A DNA stretch of 64,000 nucleotides from Aliishimia ponticola. GTDB taxonomy: Bacteria > Pseudomonadota > Alphaproteobacteria > Rhodobacterales > Rhodobacteraceae. Location: positions 310,001 through 374,000 of the forward strand of contig NZ_SRKY01000003.1 of NCBI RefSeq assembly GCF_004803475.1, given 5' to 3'. Shown piece after piece: positions 16,193 through 25,724 of this stretch. Numbering within the stretch: the first letter of the stretch is position 1; each line of letters starts with the position of its first letter. Below the pieces are notes generated by a model. That model made no database searches. It had not been told where the DNA came from and worked only from the letters and a program-made list of their open reading frames with translations. The translations under genes were made by a program, and so were the position numbers.

Positions 16193-18262
16193 TCAGGCGA
16201 CGCGGCGTGAATCCTGGGCAGGCATGTCGGCTTTGTCCCCATGGTTGAAGTGATCGACGAGGCGACGCAGCTCGCGCGCCTGATTGGCAAGGTTGGTCGC
16301 CGCGGCCGAGTTTTCTTCGGACGTAGCGGCGGCCGTTTGCAGCACGCTGGCGAAATCGTTGACGGATTTCGTAATCTCTTTCACCCCGGTCGCCTGCTCA
16401 TTCCCCGCGATGGAAATGTCGCTGATGCCGTTCACGACTTCGGCCACCGCGTTCAGAATACTGTCAAGGGAGCCGCCGCTTTTCTCGACGATCTGGGCGC
16501 CGCGCATGACCTGTTGGTGGCTGGTTTCAATGAGGCCCTTGATCTCTGTCGCGGCATCGGCGGATCGTTGCGCCAGCGCCCGCACTTCGGAAGCGACCAC
16601 CGCAAAGCCCCGGCCCGCCTCCCCTGCCCGCGCGGCTTCGACACCGGCGTTCAGCGCAAGCAGATTGGTCTGGAACGAAATCGCATCGATCAGTTCGACG
16701 ATCTTGCTGATCGCGTCAGAGCTGGCCTTGATCTCATCCATCGCCGCAATCGCGTGAGAAATGTCGGTCTTGCCTTCCTCGGCCACGATCTGCGCGCTAT
16801 TCGCGGCGCTGGAGGCTTCCTTCGAGTTTTCCGCGGTGCGAATGACCGTCGCTGACATCTGTTCCATCGCGGCAGAGGTTTCTTCGATCGTCGCCGCTTG
16901 GCGTTCCCATTGGCGGGATTGGCTGGCCACGTTGGAATCGATGGAGGCGCTTTCCTCAGCGATCGTGGCCGACAAGGACAGAATTTCATGCACCATGTTG
17001 TCGAGCGTCTCGACGGTGGTGTTGAACTTGGTCTTCAGCGCCTGGAAATCCTCTGTCATCTCTTGCGTGATACGGTAATTGAGATCCCCCGCTTCCAACG
17101 CATCAAGCCCGGCGGCGATTGCATGCGTCGCTTTGATCCGACCGGTCACATCGGATGCAAATTTCACAACCTTGTAGGGCTTCCCGTAGGATGAGAAAAT
17201 CGGGTTGTAGGACGCTTGAATCCAGACTTCTCGACTGCCCTTGGCAAAGCGCCGATATTCGCCCGATTGAAACTCCCCATTTCGCAAGTCTTCCCAAAAC
17301 GCATTGTATTCGGGCGACTTCGCCTCATCCGGGTGCATGAAGATGCGGTGATGGGCGCCTTTCACCTCGTCCAGGCTGTACCCCATCGCTTCCAGGAACG
17401 CGTTATTTGCCGTTCGAATGGTTCCATCCATGTTGAACTCGATCACGCCGAGTGAGCGGTTCAGAGCGGTGATCTGAGACGACTTGTCCATGGATTCGCG
17501 CTTTGTTGACGTAATATCATTGGCAAATTTTACGATCTTGTAGACTTCACCGGATGTGTTGCGGATGGGCGTGTAGTTGGCTTGCAGCCAGACTTCACGT
17601 TGCAGTTTCGAAAAGCGGCGGAACTCCCCCTGGATTGCCTGGCCAGACGCCAACGTTTTCCAGAACTCCTGATACTCGTCATGCGCCGGGTCGCCGGGTA
17701 CCAGAAACATCCGGTGCTTTTGCCCCACGATTTCTTCAAGTGTGTAATGCACTGTATCGAGGAAGTTTTTGTTCGCGGTGATGATTGTTCCATCCGGTTC
17801 GAATTCGATCACGGCCTGCGACTGGTCGATGGCATCGATTCTCGCCTGCGTCTCAACGTCATGTGCCTTGCGCGCCGTGATATCCGCAGCGACCTTCACA
17901 ATCTTTACCGGTTTCCCATCCTCGTCCAGAACCGGCGCATAGATTGCCTGCAACCACACATCCTCGCCGGTCTTGGCAATACGGCGGTATTGGTCGGAAT
18001 ATGTTTCCCCTGCCGCCAGACCTTGCCAAAACGCTTTGTATTCAGATGTTTCGGCATCGGCCTTGGGCAGGAATATGCTGTGGTGTTGACCAACAACCTC
18101 CTCAAGTCGGTATCCCACAGCCGCTAAGAAAACGGCATTTGCATCAAGGATCGTGCCATCCAAGTCGAACCAGATCACGGCGCGGGTGCGACTGATAACG
18201 TTTGCAAGAGTTTCGGCCTCGTTGCTTGGGGCGTCATCCCGACGCGGACGTTTGAAAAACAC
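16193..18262 (-). CDS. Soluble methyl-accepting chemotaxis protein with three PAS domains
   Basis: A 689-residue chemoreceptor with no membrane segment. Three PAS domains repeat every 122 residues. Their cores begin at WFDLDGTI (31), EFEPDGTI (153) and EFNMDGTI (275), and each ends in a PAC strand such as YKIVKFANDIT. A short HAMP-like helix (380-420) leads to the signalling domain (about 440-670) with the conserved hairpin tip containing ISFQTNLLALNAGVEAARAGEAGRGF split around residue 560. PAS domains often bind haem or flavin, so a redox or oxygen sensor is plausible, but no cofactor is shown. Start is GTG at 18262, with GGAGG eight bases upstream. No che genes are nearby. Confidence 0.92.
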   Translation of the reverse strand: MFFKRPRRDDAPSNEAETLANVISRTRAVIWFDLDGTILDANAVFLAAVGYRLEEVVGQHHSIFLPKADAETSEYKAFWQGLAAGETYSDQYRRIAKTGEDVWLQAIYAPVLDEDGKPVKIVKVAADITARKAHDVETQARIDAIDQSQAVIEFEPDGTIITANKNFLDTVHYTLEEIVGQKHRMFLVPGDPAHDEYQEFWKTLASGQAIQGEFRRFSKLQREVWLQANYTPIRNTSGEVYKIVKFANDITSTKRESMDKSSQITALNRSLGVIEFNMDGTIRTANNAFLEAMGYSLDEVKGAHHRIFMHPDEAKSPEYNAFWEDLRNGEFQSGEYRRFAKGSREVWIQASYNPIFSSYGKPYKVVKFASDVTGRIKATHAIAAGLDALEAGDLNYRITQEMTEDFQALKTKFNTTVETLDNMVHEILSLSATIAEESASIDSNVASQSRQWERQAATIEETSAAMEQMSATVIRTAENSKEASSAANSAQIVAEEGKTDISHAIAAMDEIKASSDAISKIVELIDAISFQTNLLALNAGVEAARAGEAGRGFAVVASEVRALAQRSADAATEIKGLIETSHQQVMRGAQIVEKSGGSLDSILNAVAEVVNGISDISIAGNEQATGVKEITKSVNDFASVLQTAAATSEENSAAATNLANQARELRRLVDHFNHGDKADMPAQDSRRVA

Positions 18263-18529
18263 TATAATTCCTCCGGAACGGCGAGCGTCAGGTTTCGCGG
18301 CGAAATTAGGCCGATGGAGTTAAAGTAGCGTTATAGGTTCCACGAAAATCACCCCGCATCCTGCCGCGGCGCGCCGTCGAACGGTTTGCGGGCAATCGCA
18401 GCGAATAACCTGCATTTTTTCGGGCAATCGCCGGCCTGTCCCGGTGGTCCCCTTGCACAACGGCTGATTCACCTGTTTAGTCGGCACAAATTCGCAGCCA
18501 TAGCGAAGATCACACACGGGGAGCCAGAT

Positions 18530-19630
18530 TTGGCAGACGGATCACTCAGCGACGCATTTGTCGAGTTTGAACGCGTGCAAAAGAGCTATGACGGGGAAAC
18601 GCTCGTCGTCAAAGATCTCAACCTTGCGATGCCGAAAGGCGAATTTCTGACCATGCTCGGCCCGTCGGGGTCCGGGAAAACCACCTGCCTGATGATGCTG
18701 GCCGGGTTTGAAACCGCGACCCATGGCGACATCCGGCTGGGCGGGGTGTCGATCAACAATATCCCACCGCATAAGCGCGGTATCGGGATGGTGTTCCAGA
18801 ATTACGCCCTGTTCCCGCATATGACGATCGCGGAAAACCTCTCCTTCCCGCTGGAAGTGCGCAAAATGGGCAAGTCCGAGCGAGAGGACAAGGTCAAGCA
18901 CGCGCTGGATATGGTGGAGATGGGGGCGTTCGGCGGCCGGCGACCCAGCCAGCTTTCGGGCGGACAGCAGCAACGTGTGGCATTGGCCCGCGCGCTGGTC
19001 TTCGAACCTGAACTGGTGCTGATGGACGAGCCGCTTGGCGCGCTCGACAAGCAGCTGCGCGAGAAGATGCAGTTCGAGATCACCGATCTGGCGCACCGCC
19101 TTGGTATCACCGTGGTGTATGTGACCCATGACCAGACCGAGGCGCTGACCATGTCGGACCGCGTCGCGGTCTTTGACGATGGCCGCATTCAGCAGCTTGC
19201 GCCGCCCGATACGCTGTATGAAGAGCCAGAGAACAGCTTCGTCGCTCAGTTCATCGGCGAGAACAACACGCTGGAAGGCGTCATCAAGGAAATCCGCGGC
19301 GGCACCTGTCTGGTGCAGCTTGACGATGGTGACCTGATCGACGCCAAGCCGGTCAATGTCACTGCCGTGGGCGAGCGGACGCGGGTTTCGATCCGGCCCG
19401 AACGGGTGGAATTCAACAAGGACCGGCTGAGCCCCGATGCGCATCTGCTGAAGGCGACGGTCAAGGAATTCATCTATATGGGTGACATTTTCCGCACGCG
19501 CCTGTCGGTCGCGGGCAATGACGATTTCATTATCAAGACGCGCAACGCCCCAGACCAGGTCCGGCTGAAACCCGGCCAGGAGATCGAGATCGGGTGGCTG
19601 GCGGAGGATTGCCGTGCTCTTGACGCCTGA
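18530..19630 (+). CDS. potA: Spermidine/putrescine-type ABC transporter ATP-binding protein
   Basis: A 366-residue ATPase for an importer. Visible motifs are Walker A LGPSGSGKTTC, the signature LSGGQQQRVALARAL, Walker B LVLMDEPLGALD, the H-loop VYVTHDQTEAL, and a C-terminal TOBE domain (about 280-366). I use TTG 18530 with GGGGAG six bases upstream, which gives the normal family length; the longer frame upstream is not protein-like. It is followed by a binding protein, a DUF1330 gene and two permeases, making one polyamine-type uptake operon. The symbol reflects the family; the substrate could be another small organic cation or amino compound. Confidence 0.85.
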   Translation: MADGSLSDAFVEFERVQKSYDGETLVVKDLNLAMPKGEFLTMLGPSGSGKTTCLMMLAGFETATHGDIRLGGVSINNIPPHKRGIGMVFQNYALFPHMTIAENLSFPLEVRKMGKSEREDKVKHALDMVEMGAFGGRRPSQLSGGQQQRVALARALVFEPELVLMDEPLGALDKQLREKMQFEITDLAHRLGITVVYVTHDQTEALTMSDRVAVFDDGRIQQLAPPDTLYEEPENSFVAQFIGENNTLEGVIKEIRGGTCLVQLDDGDLIDAKPVNVTAVGERTRVSIRPERVEFNKDRLSPDAHLLKATVKEFIYMGDIFRTRLSVAGNDDFIIKTRNAPDQVRLKPGQEIEIGWLAEDCRALDA

Positions 19631-19678
19631 GGCGCGGTGCACGGGACATCGGTTGCCCATACGGGCACGATGAACATG

Positions 19679-19720
19679 GGACCGGCGAGAATAAGCCCGT
19701 CGCTTCGGTCCCTTTCGTTT
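19679..19720 (+). terminator. Hairpin between the transporter ATPase and binding-protein genes
   Basis: GGACCG (19679-19684) and GCGA (19685-19688) can pair with TCGC (19700-19703) and CGGTCC (19706-19711), leaving a two-base bulge. CTTTCGTTT follows. It may be a partial terminator or a processing hairpin that sets the ATPase/binding-protein ratio. Confidence 0.4.
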
Positions 19721-19744
19721 AGACGGGCGCAACGGGAGAATAAC

Positions 19745-20854
19745 ATGAATCTCACGAAAATGATGCTGACGACGACGGCGCTGACGGTTGCGGCCGCCAA
19801 TGCCTTTGCCGACGGTCACATGGCCGACACCATGACCGCCGTGTCCTGGGGTGGCGCGTATCAGACATCGCAGCAGCGGGCTTATACCGAGCCCTATATG
19901 GAAATGAACGAAGGGCTGGATGTCGTCTGGGACGAAAGCTCTGCCGAAGCCGTGGCCAAGCTGCGCGCAATGGACGAAGCGGGCAATGTGACCTGGGACA
20001 TCGTCGATGTCGTGGCGGCGGACGCGATGCGTCTGTGCGACGAAGGTCTGGCGATGGAGATCGATTTCGACACCGTGCTGGCGGCAGCCCCCGATGGCAC
20101 GTCGGCAACCGAAGATTTCGGCGAGCTGATCGTGTCCGACTGCTTTATCCCGCAGATCGTATACTCGACGACGTTCGGCTATCGCACCGATCTGGTCGGT
20201 GACACGCCGCCGACATCGGTTTGCGCCGTGTTCGACACCGAAGCCTATCCGGGCAAACGGTCGCTGGAAAAGCGTCCGATCGCGAACATGGAATGGGCGC
20301 TGATCTGTGACGGCGTCGGCATCGACGAAGTCTATGACCTGCTGGCAACCACAGAAGGTCAGGACCGCGCGCTGGCAAAGCTCGACACCATCAAGGACGA
20401 CGTGATCTGGTGGTCCGCCGGTGCTGACACGCCGCAATATCTGGCCGATGGCGAAGTCATCATGGGGTCCACGTATAACGGTCGTCTGTTCTCGGTCATC
20501 GAAGAGCAGAAGCAACCGGTCGCGATGCTGTGGGACTGGCAGATGTTCGACCTTGATGGCTGGATCATCCCGGCAAACCTGCCCGAAGATCGTCTGGCGC
20601 GTGTGATGGACTTCGTAAAGTTCGCGACGGACACGCAGCGTCTGGCCGATCAGGCGAAATACATCTCCTACGGCCCGGCACGTGCATCTTCCGCGCCGCT
20701 GGTTGGCCAACATGCCGATCTGGGCATCGAGATGGCGCCGCATATGCCGACCGATCCCGAGAACTCCAAGAACACCTTCCTGTTCAACTATGAGTTCTGG
20801 GCTGACTACCGCGACGATATCGACGCGAAGTTTCAGGCGTGGCTCGCGCAGTAA
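19745..20854 (+). CDS. Periplasmic substrate-binding protein (polyamine/PotD-like family)
   Basis: A 369-residue secreted protein with a signal peptide (residues 1-21, cleavage near AFA-DG). The mature domain begins TAVSWGGAYQTSQQ, the opening strand typical of type-II binding proteins in the PotD/spermidine-putrescine group (ExtraSolBP_2/8). It would capture the ligand and present it to the two permeases encoded downstream. GGGAG precedes the ATG. Codon usage matches the neighbours. The exact ligand is not predictable; relatives are annotated for polyamines, gamma-aminobutyrate and similar compounds. Confidence 0.85.
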   Translation: MNLTKMMLTTTALTVAAANAFADGHMADTMTAVSWGGAYQTSQQRAYTEPYMEMNEGLDVVWDESSAEAVAKLRAMDEAGNVTWDIVDVVAADAMRLCDEGLAMEIDFDTVLAAAPDGTSATEDFGELIVSDCFIPQIVYSTTFGYRTDLVGDTPPTSVCAVFDTEAYPGKRSLEKRPIANMEWALICDGVGIDEVYDLLATTEGQDRALAKLDTIKDDVIWWSAGADTPQYLADGEVIMGSTYNGRLFSVIEEQKQPVAMLWDWQMFDLDGWIIPANLPEDRLARVMDFVKFATDTQRLADQAKYISYGPARASSAPLVGQHADLGIEMAPHMPTDPENSKNTFLFNYEFWADYRDDIDAKFQAWLAQ

Positions 20855-20866
20855 TGCGCCCACGGG

Positions 20867-20959
20867 GGTAGGCTGAAGCCTACCTACGAGATCTGGCCGC
20901 CGGGCTGCCATGTTCAGTCCGGCGGTATCAACCACATGTAGGGTGCGCTTCAGCGCACC
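20867..20959 (+). repeat. Three consecutive palindromes in the gap after the binding protein
   Basis: Three perfect-stem hairpins follow one another. GGTAGGC/GCCTACC with loop TGAA is at 20867-20884. CCGCCGG/CCGGCGG with a 15-base loop is at 20897-20925. GGTGCGC/GCGCACC with loop TTCA is at 20942-20959. None has a T-run. The third resembles short dispersed intergenic palindromes seen in many Proteobacteria. They probably protect the 3' end of the abundant binding-protein message. Confidence 0.75.
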
Positions 20960-20982
20960 ATCGAAGACCAGGAGAACACGCG

Positions 20983-21270
20983 ATGCCCAAAGGTTACATC
21001 ATCGGCCATATCACCGTGAATGACCCCGAAGCGTACAAAGAATACGTTGAGAAGGACACGCCGATCCTACTTGGCCTTGGTGCCCGCCCGATTGTCCGCG
21101 GCGGCGCCGGCCAGACGATGGAGGGCGAGGACTTCTCGCGCCATGTCATCTTTGAATTCGACAGCTACGAGGCTGCGCAGGCCGCGTATAACAACCCCGA
21201 ATACCAAGAGGTGATGAAGATCCGCCACCGTTCCGCGACCTCCATGATCGTCGTGGCAGAAGGCGTCTGA
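20983..21270 (+). CDS. DUF1330 family protein inside the ABC operon
   Basis: A 95-residue dimeric ferredoxin-like alpha/beta-barrel protein of the DUF1330 family, recognised from KGYIIGHITVNDPEAYKEYV, the GGAGQTMEGEDF strand and FEFDSYEAAQAAYNNPEY. It has no signal peptide, so it is cytosolic. AGGAG lies seven bases before the ATG, and the stop is one base before the first permease start. Insertion between a binding protein and its permeases suggests that it acts on the imported compound. No reaction is established for the family. Confidence 0.85.
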   Translation: MPKGYIIGHITVNDPEAYKEYVEKDTPILLGLGARPIVRGGAGQTMEGEDFSRHVIFEFDSYEAAQAAYNNPEYQEVMKIRHRSATSMIVVAEGV

Positions 21271-21271
21271 C

Positions 21272-22546
21272 ATGAGCGATGCGACCGCCCCTGATGGATC
21301 CGTGCTTGCCGCGGATGGCACACCGCTCAAGCGTAGCTTGGCCCGGTCGCTTCGCCTTCAGAAGACCCGCGCACTGCTTCTCGTCGCGCCGCTGCTGATC
21401 TTCGTCCTTGTCTCTTTCATCATTCCCATTGGCGCGATGCTGTTCCGCTCTGTCGAGAACTCGCAAGTCGCCGATACGCTGCCCCTGACGGTCGCGGCCC
21501 TTCAGGACTGGTCGCCCGAGGCAGGCACCCTGCCCGAAGAACCGGTCTATGCCGCCTTCGTGACCGATATGATCGCTGCGGTGGAGGCGAAGGAACATAC
21601 CAAGCTTGGCACCCGGCTGAACTATGAACAAACCGGCATGTCCTCGCTCTTTCGGAAATCCGGTCGCCGGATCAAGCGGCTGGACACCGAAAGCGGTGCC
21701 CCGCTCAAGGACCAGCTGATCGCCGTCGACAAGAAATGGGGCGATGTCGAAACCTGGGCCACGATCAAGACCCATTCGGTCCGATACACCAACGGCTATT
21801 TCCTCAACGCCATCGATATGCAGCGCACGCCCGAAGGGGCCGCCGTGCAGCCGGAGGACAAGCGCATCCTGCTCAAACTCTTTGGCCGGACGCTGTGGAT
21901 GTCGCTGGCGATCACCTGCTCTTGCATCCTGCTGGGCTACCCGATTGCGTGGCTGCTGGCGAACCTGCCCGCGCGCAAGGCGAACCTGCTGCTGATCCTC
22001 GTGCTGCTGCCCTTCTGGACCTCGCTTCTGGTGCGGACCTCGGCATGGAAAGTGTTGCTGCAACAACAGGGGGTGATCAACGACATCCTCGTCTGGCTGG
22101 GCATGTTGTCCGATGATGGCCGCCTGATCATGATCAACAACCAGACCGGCACGATCATTGCGATGACCCATATCCTGCTGCCATTCATGATCCTGCCGAT
22201 GTATTCCGTGATGCAGACCATCGCGCCCAGCTATCTGCGCGCGGCGAAATCCATGGGGGCGACGAACTGGACCGCATTCTGGCGCGTCTATTTCCCGCAA
22301 TCGGTGCCGGGGATCGGTGCGGGTAGCATCCTCGTCTTCATCCTTGCGATCGGCTATTACATCACGCCCGAAATCGTCGGCGGCACCAAGGGGGTCTTTA
22401 TCTCCAACCGGATCGCCTATCACATCTCGTCCTCGCTGAACTGGGGGCTGGCGGCGGCGCTTGGCGCAATCCTGCTGGCAGTCGTGCTGATCCTCTACTG
22501 GGCCTATGACAAGATCGTGGGCATCGACAACGTGAAGCTGGGGTGA
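21272..22546 (+). CDS. ABC transporter permease (PotB-like) with large periplasmic loop
   Basis: A 424-residue inner-membrane permease. The first helix (about 34-58) is followed by a 145-residue hydrophilic segment (60-205), then five helices carrying the EAA loop RAAKSMGATNWTAFWRVYFPQSVPG split near residue 325. Classical PotB is about 275 residues, and the difference is the hydrophilic segment, which should lie in the periplasm and may contact the binding protein. It partners the next gene as a heterodimeric channel driven by the ATPase at 18530. Confidence 0.85.
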   Translation: MSDATAPDGSVLAADGTPLKRSLARSLRLQKTRALLLVAPLLIFVLVSFIIPIGAMLFRSVENSQVADTLPLTVAALQDWSPEAGTLPEEPVYAAFVTDMIAAVEAKEHTKLGTRLNYEQTGMSSLFRKSGRRIKRLDTESGAPLKDQLIAVDKKWGDVETWATIKTHSVRYTNGYFLNAIDMQRTPEGAAVQPEDKRILLKLFGRTLWMSLAITCSCILLGYPIAWLLANLPARKANLLLILVLLPFWTSLLVRTSAWKVLLQQQGVINDILVWLGMLSDDGRLIMINNQTGTIIAMTHILLPFMILPMYSVMQTIAPSYLRAAKSMGATNWTAFWRVYFPQSVPGIGAGSILVFILAIGYYITPEIVGGTKGVFISNRIAYHISSSLNWGLAAALGAILLAVVLILYWAYDKIVGIDNVKLG

Positions 22547-22550
22547 CGCA

Positions 22551-23762
22551 ATGGCTGCTTTGACACCGATTTCCCGCAAACCCCTTGGCTTCGTCCTTCC
22601 GGTCGTGGCGGCGGCGGGTGGCCTTCTGGGGCTGTTCGTCGGCACGGCGAACGGGTCCGGCTTGGCTGGCATCTTGATCGGCGCGGCGCTGGTCGCGGCG
22701 ATGGCCGCGTTCTTCATCCTCGTGCTCAAGAACGAAGGGCTGGCCCGCTGGATCGCCATTGGCGGCATCGCCCTTCTGGGACTGCTCTTTGCGGGTGTGC
22801 CGGGGCTGGTGCTGGGGGCCGTTTTCGGGCTGTTCTTCTGGTGGCTGACCTATTGGCTGTACGAAGGGCGCTACCGCGCGCGGCTGTTGCCTTATCTGAC
22901 GCCGATGCAGGTGCTCTGGCACTATACGTTCCGCATCATCTGCGGGCTGATCTTCTTCTTCCTCGTTGCCCCGCTGGTGCCGGTGGTCTGGCTGTCCTTC
23001 AACGCGCAGGACTTCTTCACCTTCACGCCGGAGATGCTGCGGTTCGACCCGGAGGGCTATTCGCTCAAGCATTACCGCGACTTCTTCACCAATGATGCAT
23101 GGCAGCGCAGCTTCAAGAACTCGCTGATCATCGCGCCCATCGCCACGGTGATCTCGGTCACGCTGGGCACGCTGGCCGCCATTGGCCTGTCGCAAAGCCA
23201 TGTGCCCGGCCGCCGGGCGATCATGGCGATCCTGATCTCGCCGATGATCGTGCCGCTGATCATCTCGGCCACGGGCATGTTCTTCTTCTATAGCGATATC
23301 GGCAATTTCCTCGAGAACCAGCTTGGGCTCGACAAGTCCTTCGTGGGCTATGTCAAAGTGATCCTTGCCCATGCGGTGCTGGGCATTCCCTTTGTCATCA
23401 TCACCGTCACCGCGACGCTGGTGGGCTTTGACCATTCGCTGACCCGCGCGGCGGCGAATATGGGCGCGGGGCCAGTCACGACCTTCTTCCGGGTGCAGAT
23501 GCCGCTGATCTTGCCCGGGGTAATTTCGGGCGGGCTTTTCGCCTTTATCACCTCCTTTGACGAGGTCGTGGTGGTGCTGTTCGTCGGCTCTGCGCAGCAA
23601 AAGACCCTGCCATGGCAGATGTTCACCGGCCTGCGCGAGCAGATTTCCCCCACGATCCTTGCGGTGGCGACGATCCTTGTGGCGATCTCCATCGTGCTGC
23701 TGACGGTTGTCGAATTGCTGCGGCGCCGGTCCGAACGGCTGCGCGGCATGAGCCCCGGCTGA
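22551..23762 (+). CDS. ABC transporter permease (PotC-like) with extra N-terminal helices
   Basis: A 403-residue permease. The C-terminal 280 residues are a normal PotC-type unit: first helix at about 126-148, and an EAA loop around TRAAANMGAGPVTTFFRVQM. The N-terminal 110 residues add about four more hydrophobic helices (12-30, 37-59, 66-82, 84-103), absent from classical PotC (about 264 residues). Start ATG 22551 is 4 bases after the preceding stop, with GGGGTG upstream, so the extension is genuinely in frame and translated. It forms the importer with the ATPase, binding protein and PotB-like gene. Confidence 0.85.
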   Translation: MAALTPISRKPLGFVLPVVAAAGGLLGLFVGTANGSGLAGILIGAALVAAMAAFFILVLKNEGLARWIAIGGIALLGLLFAGVPGLVLGAVFGLFFWWLTYWLYEGRYRARLLPYLTPMQVLWHYTFRIICGLIFFFLVAPLVPVVWLSFNAQDFFTFTPEMLRFDPEGYSLKHYRDFFTNDAWQRSFKNSLIIAPIATVISVTLGTLAAIGLSQSHVPGRRAIMAILISPMIVPLIISATGMFFFYSDIGNFLENQLGLDKSFVGYVKVILAHAVLGIPFVIITVTATLVGFDHSLTRAAANMGAGPVTTFFRVQMPLILPGVISGGLFAFITSFDEVVVVLFVGSAQQKTLPWQMFTGLREQISPTILAVATILVAISIVLLTVVELLRRRSERLRGMSPG

Positions 23763-23811
23763 CGCGGAACGCGGAACCGAAACAGACCGACGCGACAGAA
23801 GGACATCCCCT

Positions 23812-24666
23812 TTGCAAAGCTATGCCGGGCTGCTGGCGCTTGTCTTTACCGCTGTGTCGCTGGTGGTGGTCGGGGATACGTTCGGCAAGCTGCTGACCAC
23901 CTCCGGGATCAGCCCGTTCTTTGTCGCATGGAGCCGGTTTGCGCTGGCGGCGCTGGTGTTGCTGCCGATGAGCGGCCTGCGCCGGGCGGAACTTACCCAC
24001 CTGCGCGCACCCCGCGTCCTGCTGCGCGGCGCGCTGATCGCAGGCGGGATCTGTTGCATTCTGACAGCCCTGCGCAGCGAACCCATCGCGAATGTCTTTG
24101 GCGCGTTCTTCATCGGCCCGCTGGTGTCGTTCCTCTTGGCCCGCATCCTGATGGGCGAACGCCCCACCCCGCTGCGCGCGGCGCTGCTGGGGCTGGGCTT
24201 TGTCGGCGTGCTTCTGGTGGTCAAGCCCGGCTTCGGGGTCACGCCGGGGATGATCCTCGCGCTTTGTGCGGGCGTTTGCTATGGCGGGTATCTGGCCACG
24301 ACGCGGCTGCTGGCGGGCGCATATCGGCCAAGGTTCCTGCTGATTTCGCAGCTGTTGATCGGCACGGTGCTGCTGGCCCCGCTGGCCGCCTCTGCCGGGC
24401 TGCCGGAATTGACACCGCGCATGTGGGTCTGGCTGGCGGGCAGCGCATTGGGATCGGCGGTGGGTAATTACCTGCTGGTCATCGCGAACCGCCGGGCCGA
24501 GGCGACGCTGATCGCGCCACTGGTCTATACGCAACTGATCACAGCAACGCTGATGGGGATCGCTGTCTTTGGCGAGTGGCCGGACGCTGTCGCGTTGAGC
24601 GGTCTGGTGCTGATCCTTGCCTCTGGGCTGGGCGCGCTTGTTGCCCAGCGCCGCGTCCGGGTTTAG
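23812..24666 (+). CDS. DMT superfamily (EamA) transporter
   Basis: A 284-residue protein with about ten transmembrane helices in two EamA repeats. It begins at TTG 23812 with AGAAGGA about eight bases upstream. It follows the polyamine-type ABC operon by 50 bases and may be co-transcribed with it. Its stop overlaps the stop of the convergent sugar ABC ATPase gene by 4 bases (24663-24666), so there is no room for a terminator between them. Substrate unknown; the family mainly exports amino acids, amines or nucleosides. Confidence 0.83.
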   Translation: MQSYAGLLALVFTAVSLVVVGDTFGKLLTTSGISPFFVAWSRFALAALVLLPMSGLRRAELTHLRAPRVLLRGALIAGGICCILTALRSEPIANVFGAFFIGPLVSFLLARILMGERPTPLRAALLGLGFVGVLLVVKPGFGVTPGMILALCAGVCYGGYLATTRLLAGAYRPRFLLISQLLIGTVLLAPLAASAGLPELTPRMWVWLAGSALGSAVGNYLLVIANRRAEATLIAPLVYTQLITATLMGIAVFGEWPDAVALSGLVLILASGLGALVAQRRVRV

Positions 24667-25724
24667 CGCAGGCGCGCTTCGGTCTTGGCGTCAAACAGCA
24701 TCGCGCGCGCCGGATCGAAACGGACAGCGACCCGGTCACCCACGCGCGTACGGTGATCGCCGCGTTCCTCGACGATCATCTTCTCACCGCCCGCGCAGAC
24801 CAGATGCGCATAGCTCACCCCGCCAAGCGCTTCGGTCAACTCGACCACGGCATCGCTGCCGCTTTGGTCCAGTTCCAGATGCTCTGGCCGCAGCCCCACC
24901 GTCACCGCACCGGTGCCCGAGCACAGGCTGGCCGGGACAGAGATGGACCGCGACAGCGCAGGCACGGCGACCTTCCCCTCCCCTTCGATCTGGCCGTCCA
25001 GAAAGTTCATGGAAGGCGATCCAATGAACCCGGCGACGAACTTGTTGTCCGGGTCGCGGTAAAGATCGAGCGGCGCGCCAACCTGTTCGATCCGCCCGGC
25101 CCGCAGTACGACGATCTTGTCGGCGAGGGTCATTGCCTCCACCTGATCGTGGGTCACATAGATCATCGTCGCGCCAATTTCCTGATGCAGCCGGGCGATT
25201 TCGACGCGCATCTCCACCCGCAGTTCCGCATCGAGATTGGACAGCGGCTCGTCGAACAGGAAGACCTCTGGCCCGCGGACGATTGCCCGTCCGATGGCCA
25301 CGCGCTGACGCTGCCCGCCTGACAGCGCCTTGGGCTTGCGGCTGAGATATTCGTCCAGCTTCAGGATGCGTGCCGCTTCGCTGACCTTTTGCTTGATCTC
25401 GGCACGGGGCACACCGTTCATCTTCAGACCGAAGCCCATGTTTTCGGCCACGGTCATATGCGGATAAAGCGCATAGGTCTGGAACACCATGGATACGCCC
25501 CGCTCTGCCGGGTCAAGCTGCGTGACGTCGCGCGCGCCGATATGAATCGTGCCATCGCTGGTTTCCTCCAGCCCAGCGATCATCCGCAACAGCGTGGACT
25601 TGCCGCAGCCGGACGGGCCGACGAAGACGCAAAATTCGCCATGGTCGATGGTCAGGTCGATCCCATGGATGACCTGCACTTCGCCGTAACGCTTGATCGC
25701 GCCGTTCAGAATGAGCCCTGTCAT
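24663..25724 (-). CDS. Sugar ABC transporter ATP-binding protein (UgpC/MsmK type)
   Basis: A 353-residue ATPase with Walker [11 protein letters not shown], the signature [15 protein letters not shown], Walker [15 protein letters not shown]-loop [11 protein letters not shown] and a C-terminal OB-type regulatory domain (about 240-353). It is on the minus strand behind the IclR gene, overlapping it by 4 bases (ATGA). It is divergent from the binding protein and permeases at 26657-29771, for which it is almost certainly the motor. Such ATPases can serve several CUT1 sugar importers. Confidence 0.9.
   Translation of the reverse strand: MTGLILNGAIKRYGEVQVIHGIDLTIDHGEFCVFVGPSGCGKSTLLRMIAGLEETSDGTIHIGARDVTQLDPAERGVSMVFQTYALYPHMTVAENMGFGLKMNGVPRAEIKQKVSEAARILKLDEYLSRKPKALSGGQRQRVAIGRAIVRGPEVFLFDEPLSNLDAELRVEMRVEIARLHQEIGATMIYVTHDQVEAMTLADKIVVLRAGRIEQVGAPLDLYRDPDNKFVAGFIGSPSMNFLDGQIEGEGKVAVPALSRSISVPASLCSGTGAVTVGLRPEHLELDQSGSDAVVELTEALGGVSYAHLVCAGGEKMIVEERGDHRTRVGDRVAVRFDPARAMLFDAKTEARLR

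Noticed and set aside
18542-20935. 797-codon open frame on the minus strand
   Set aside because: It is the antisense shadow of the transporter ATPase and binding-protein genes; the sequence is Arg/His/Gln-rich, matches no family, and both sense proteins are certain.
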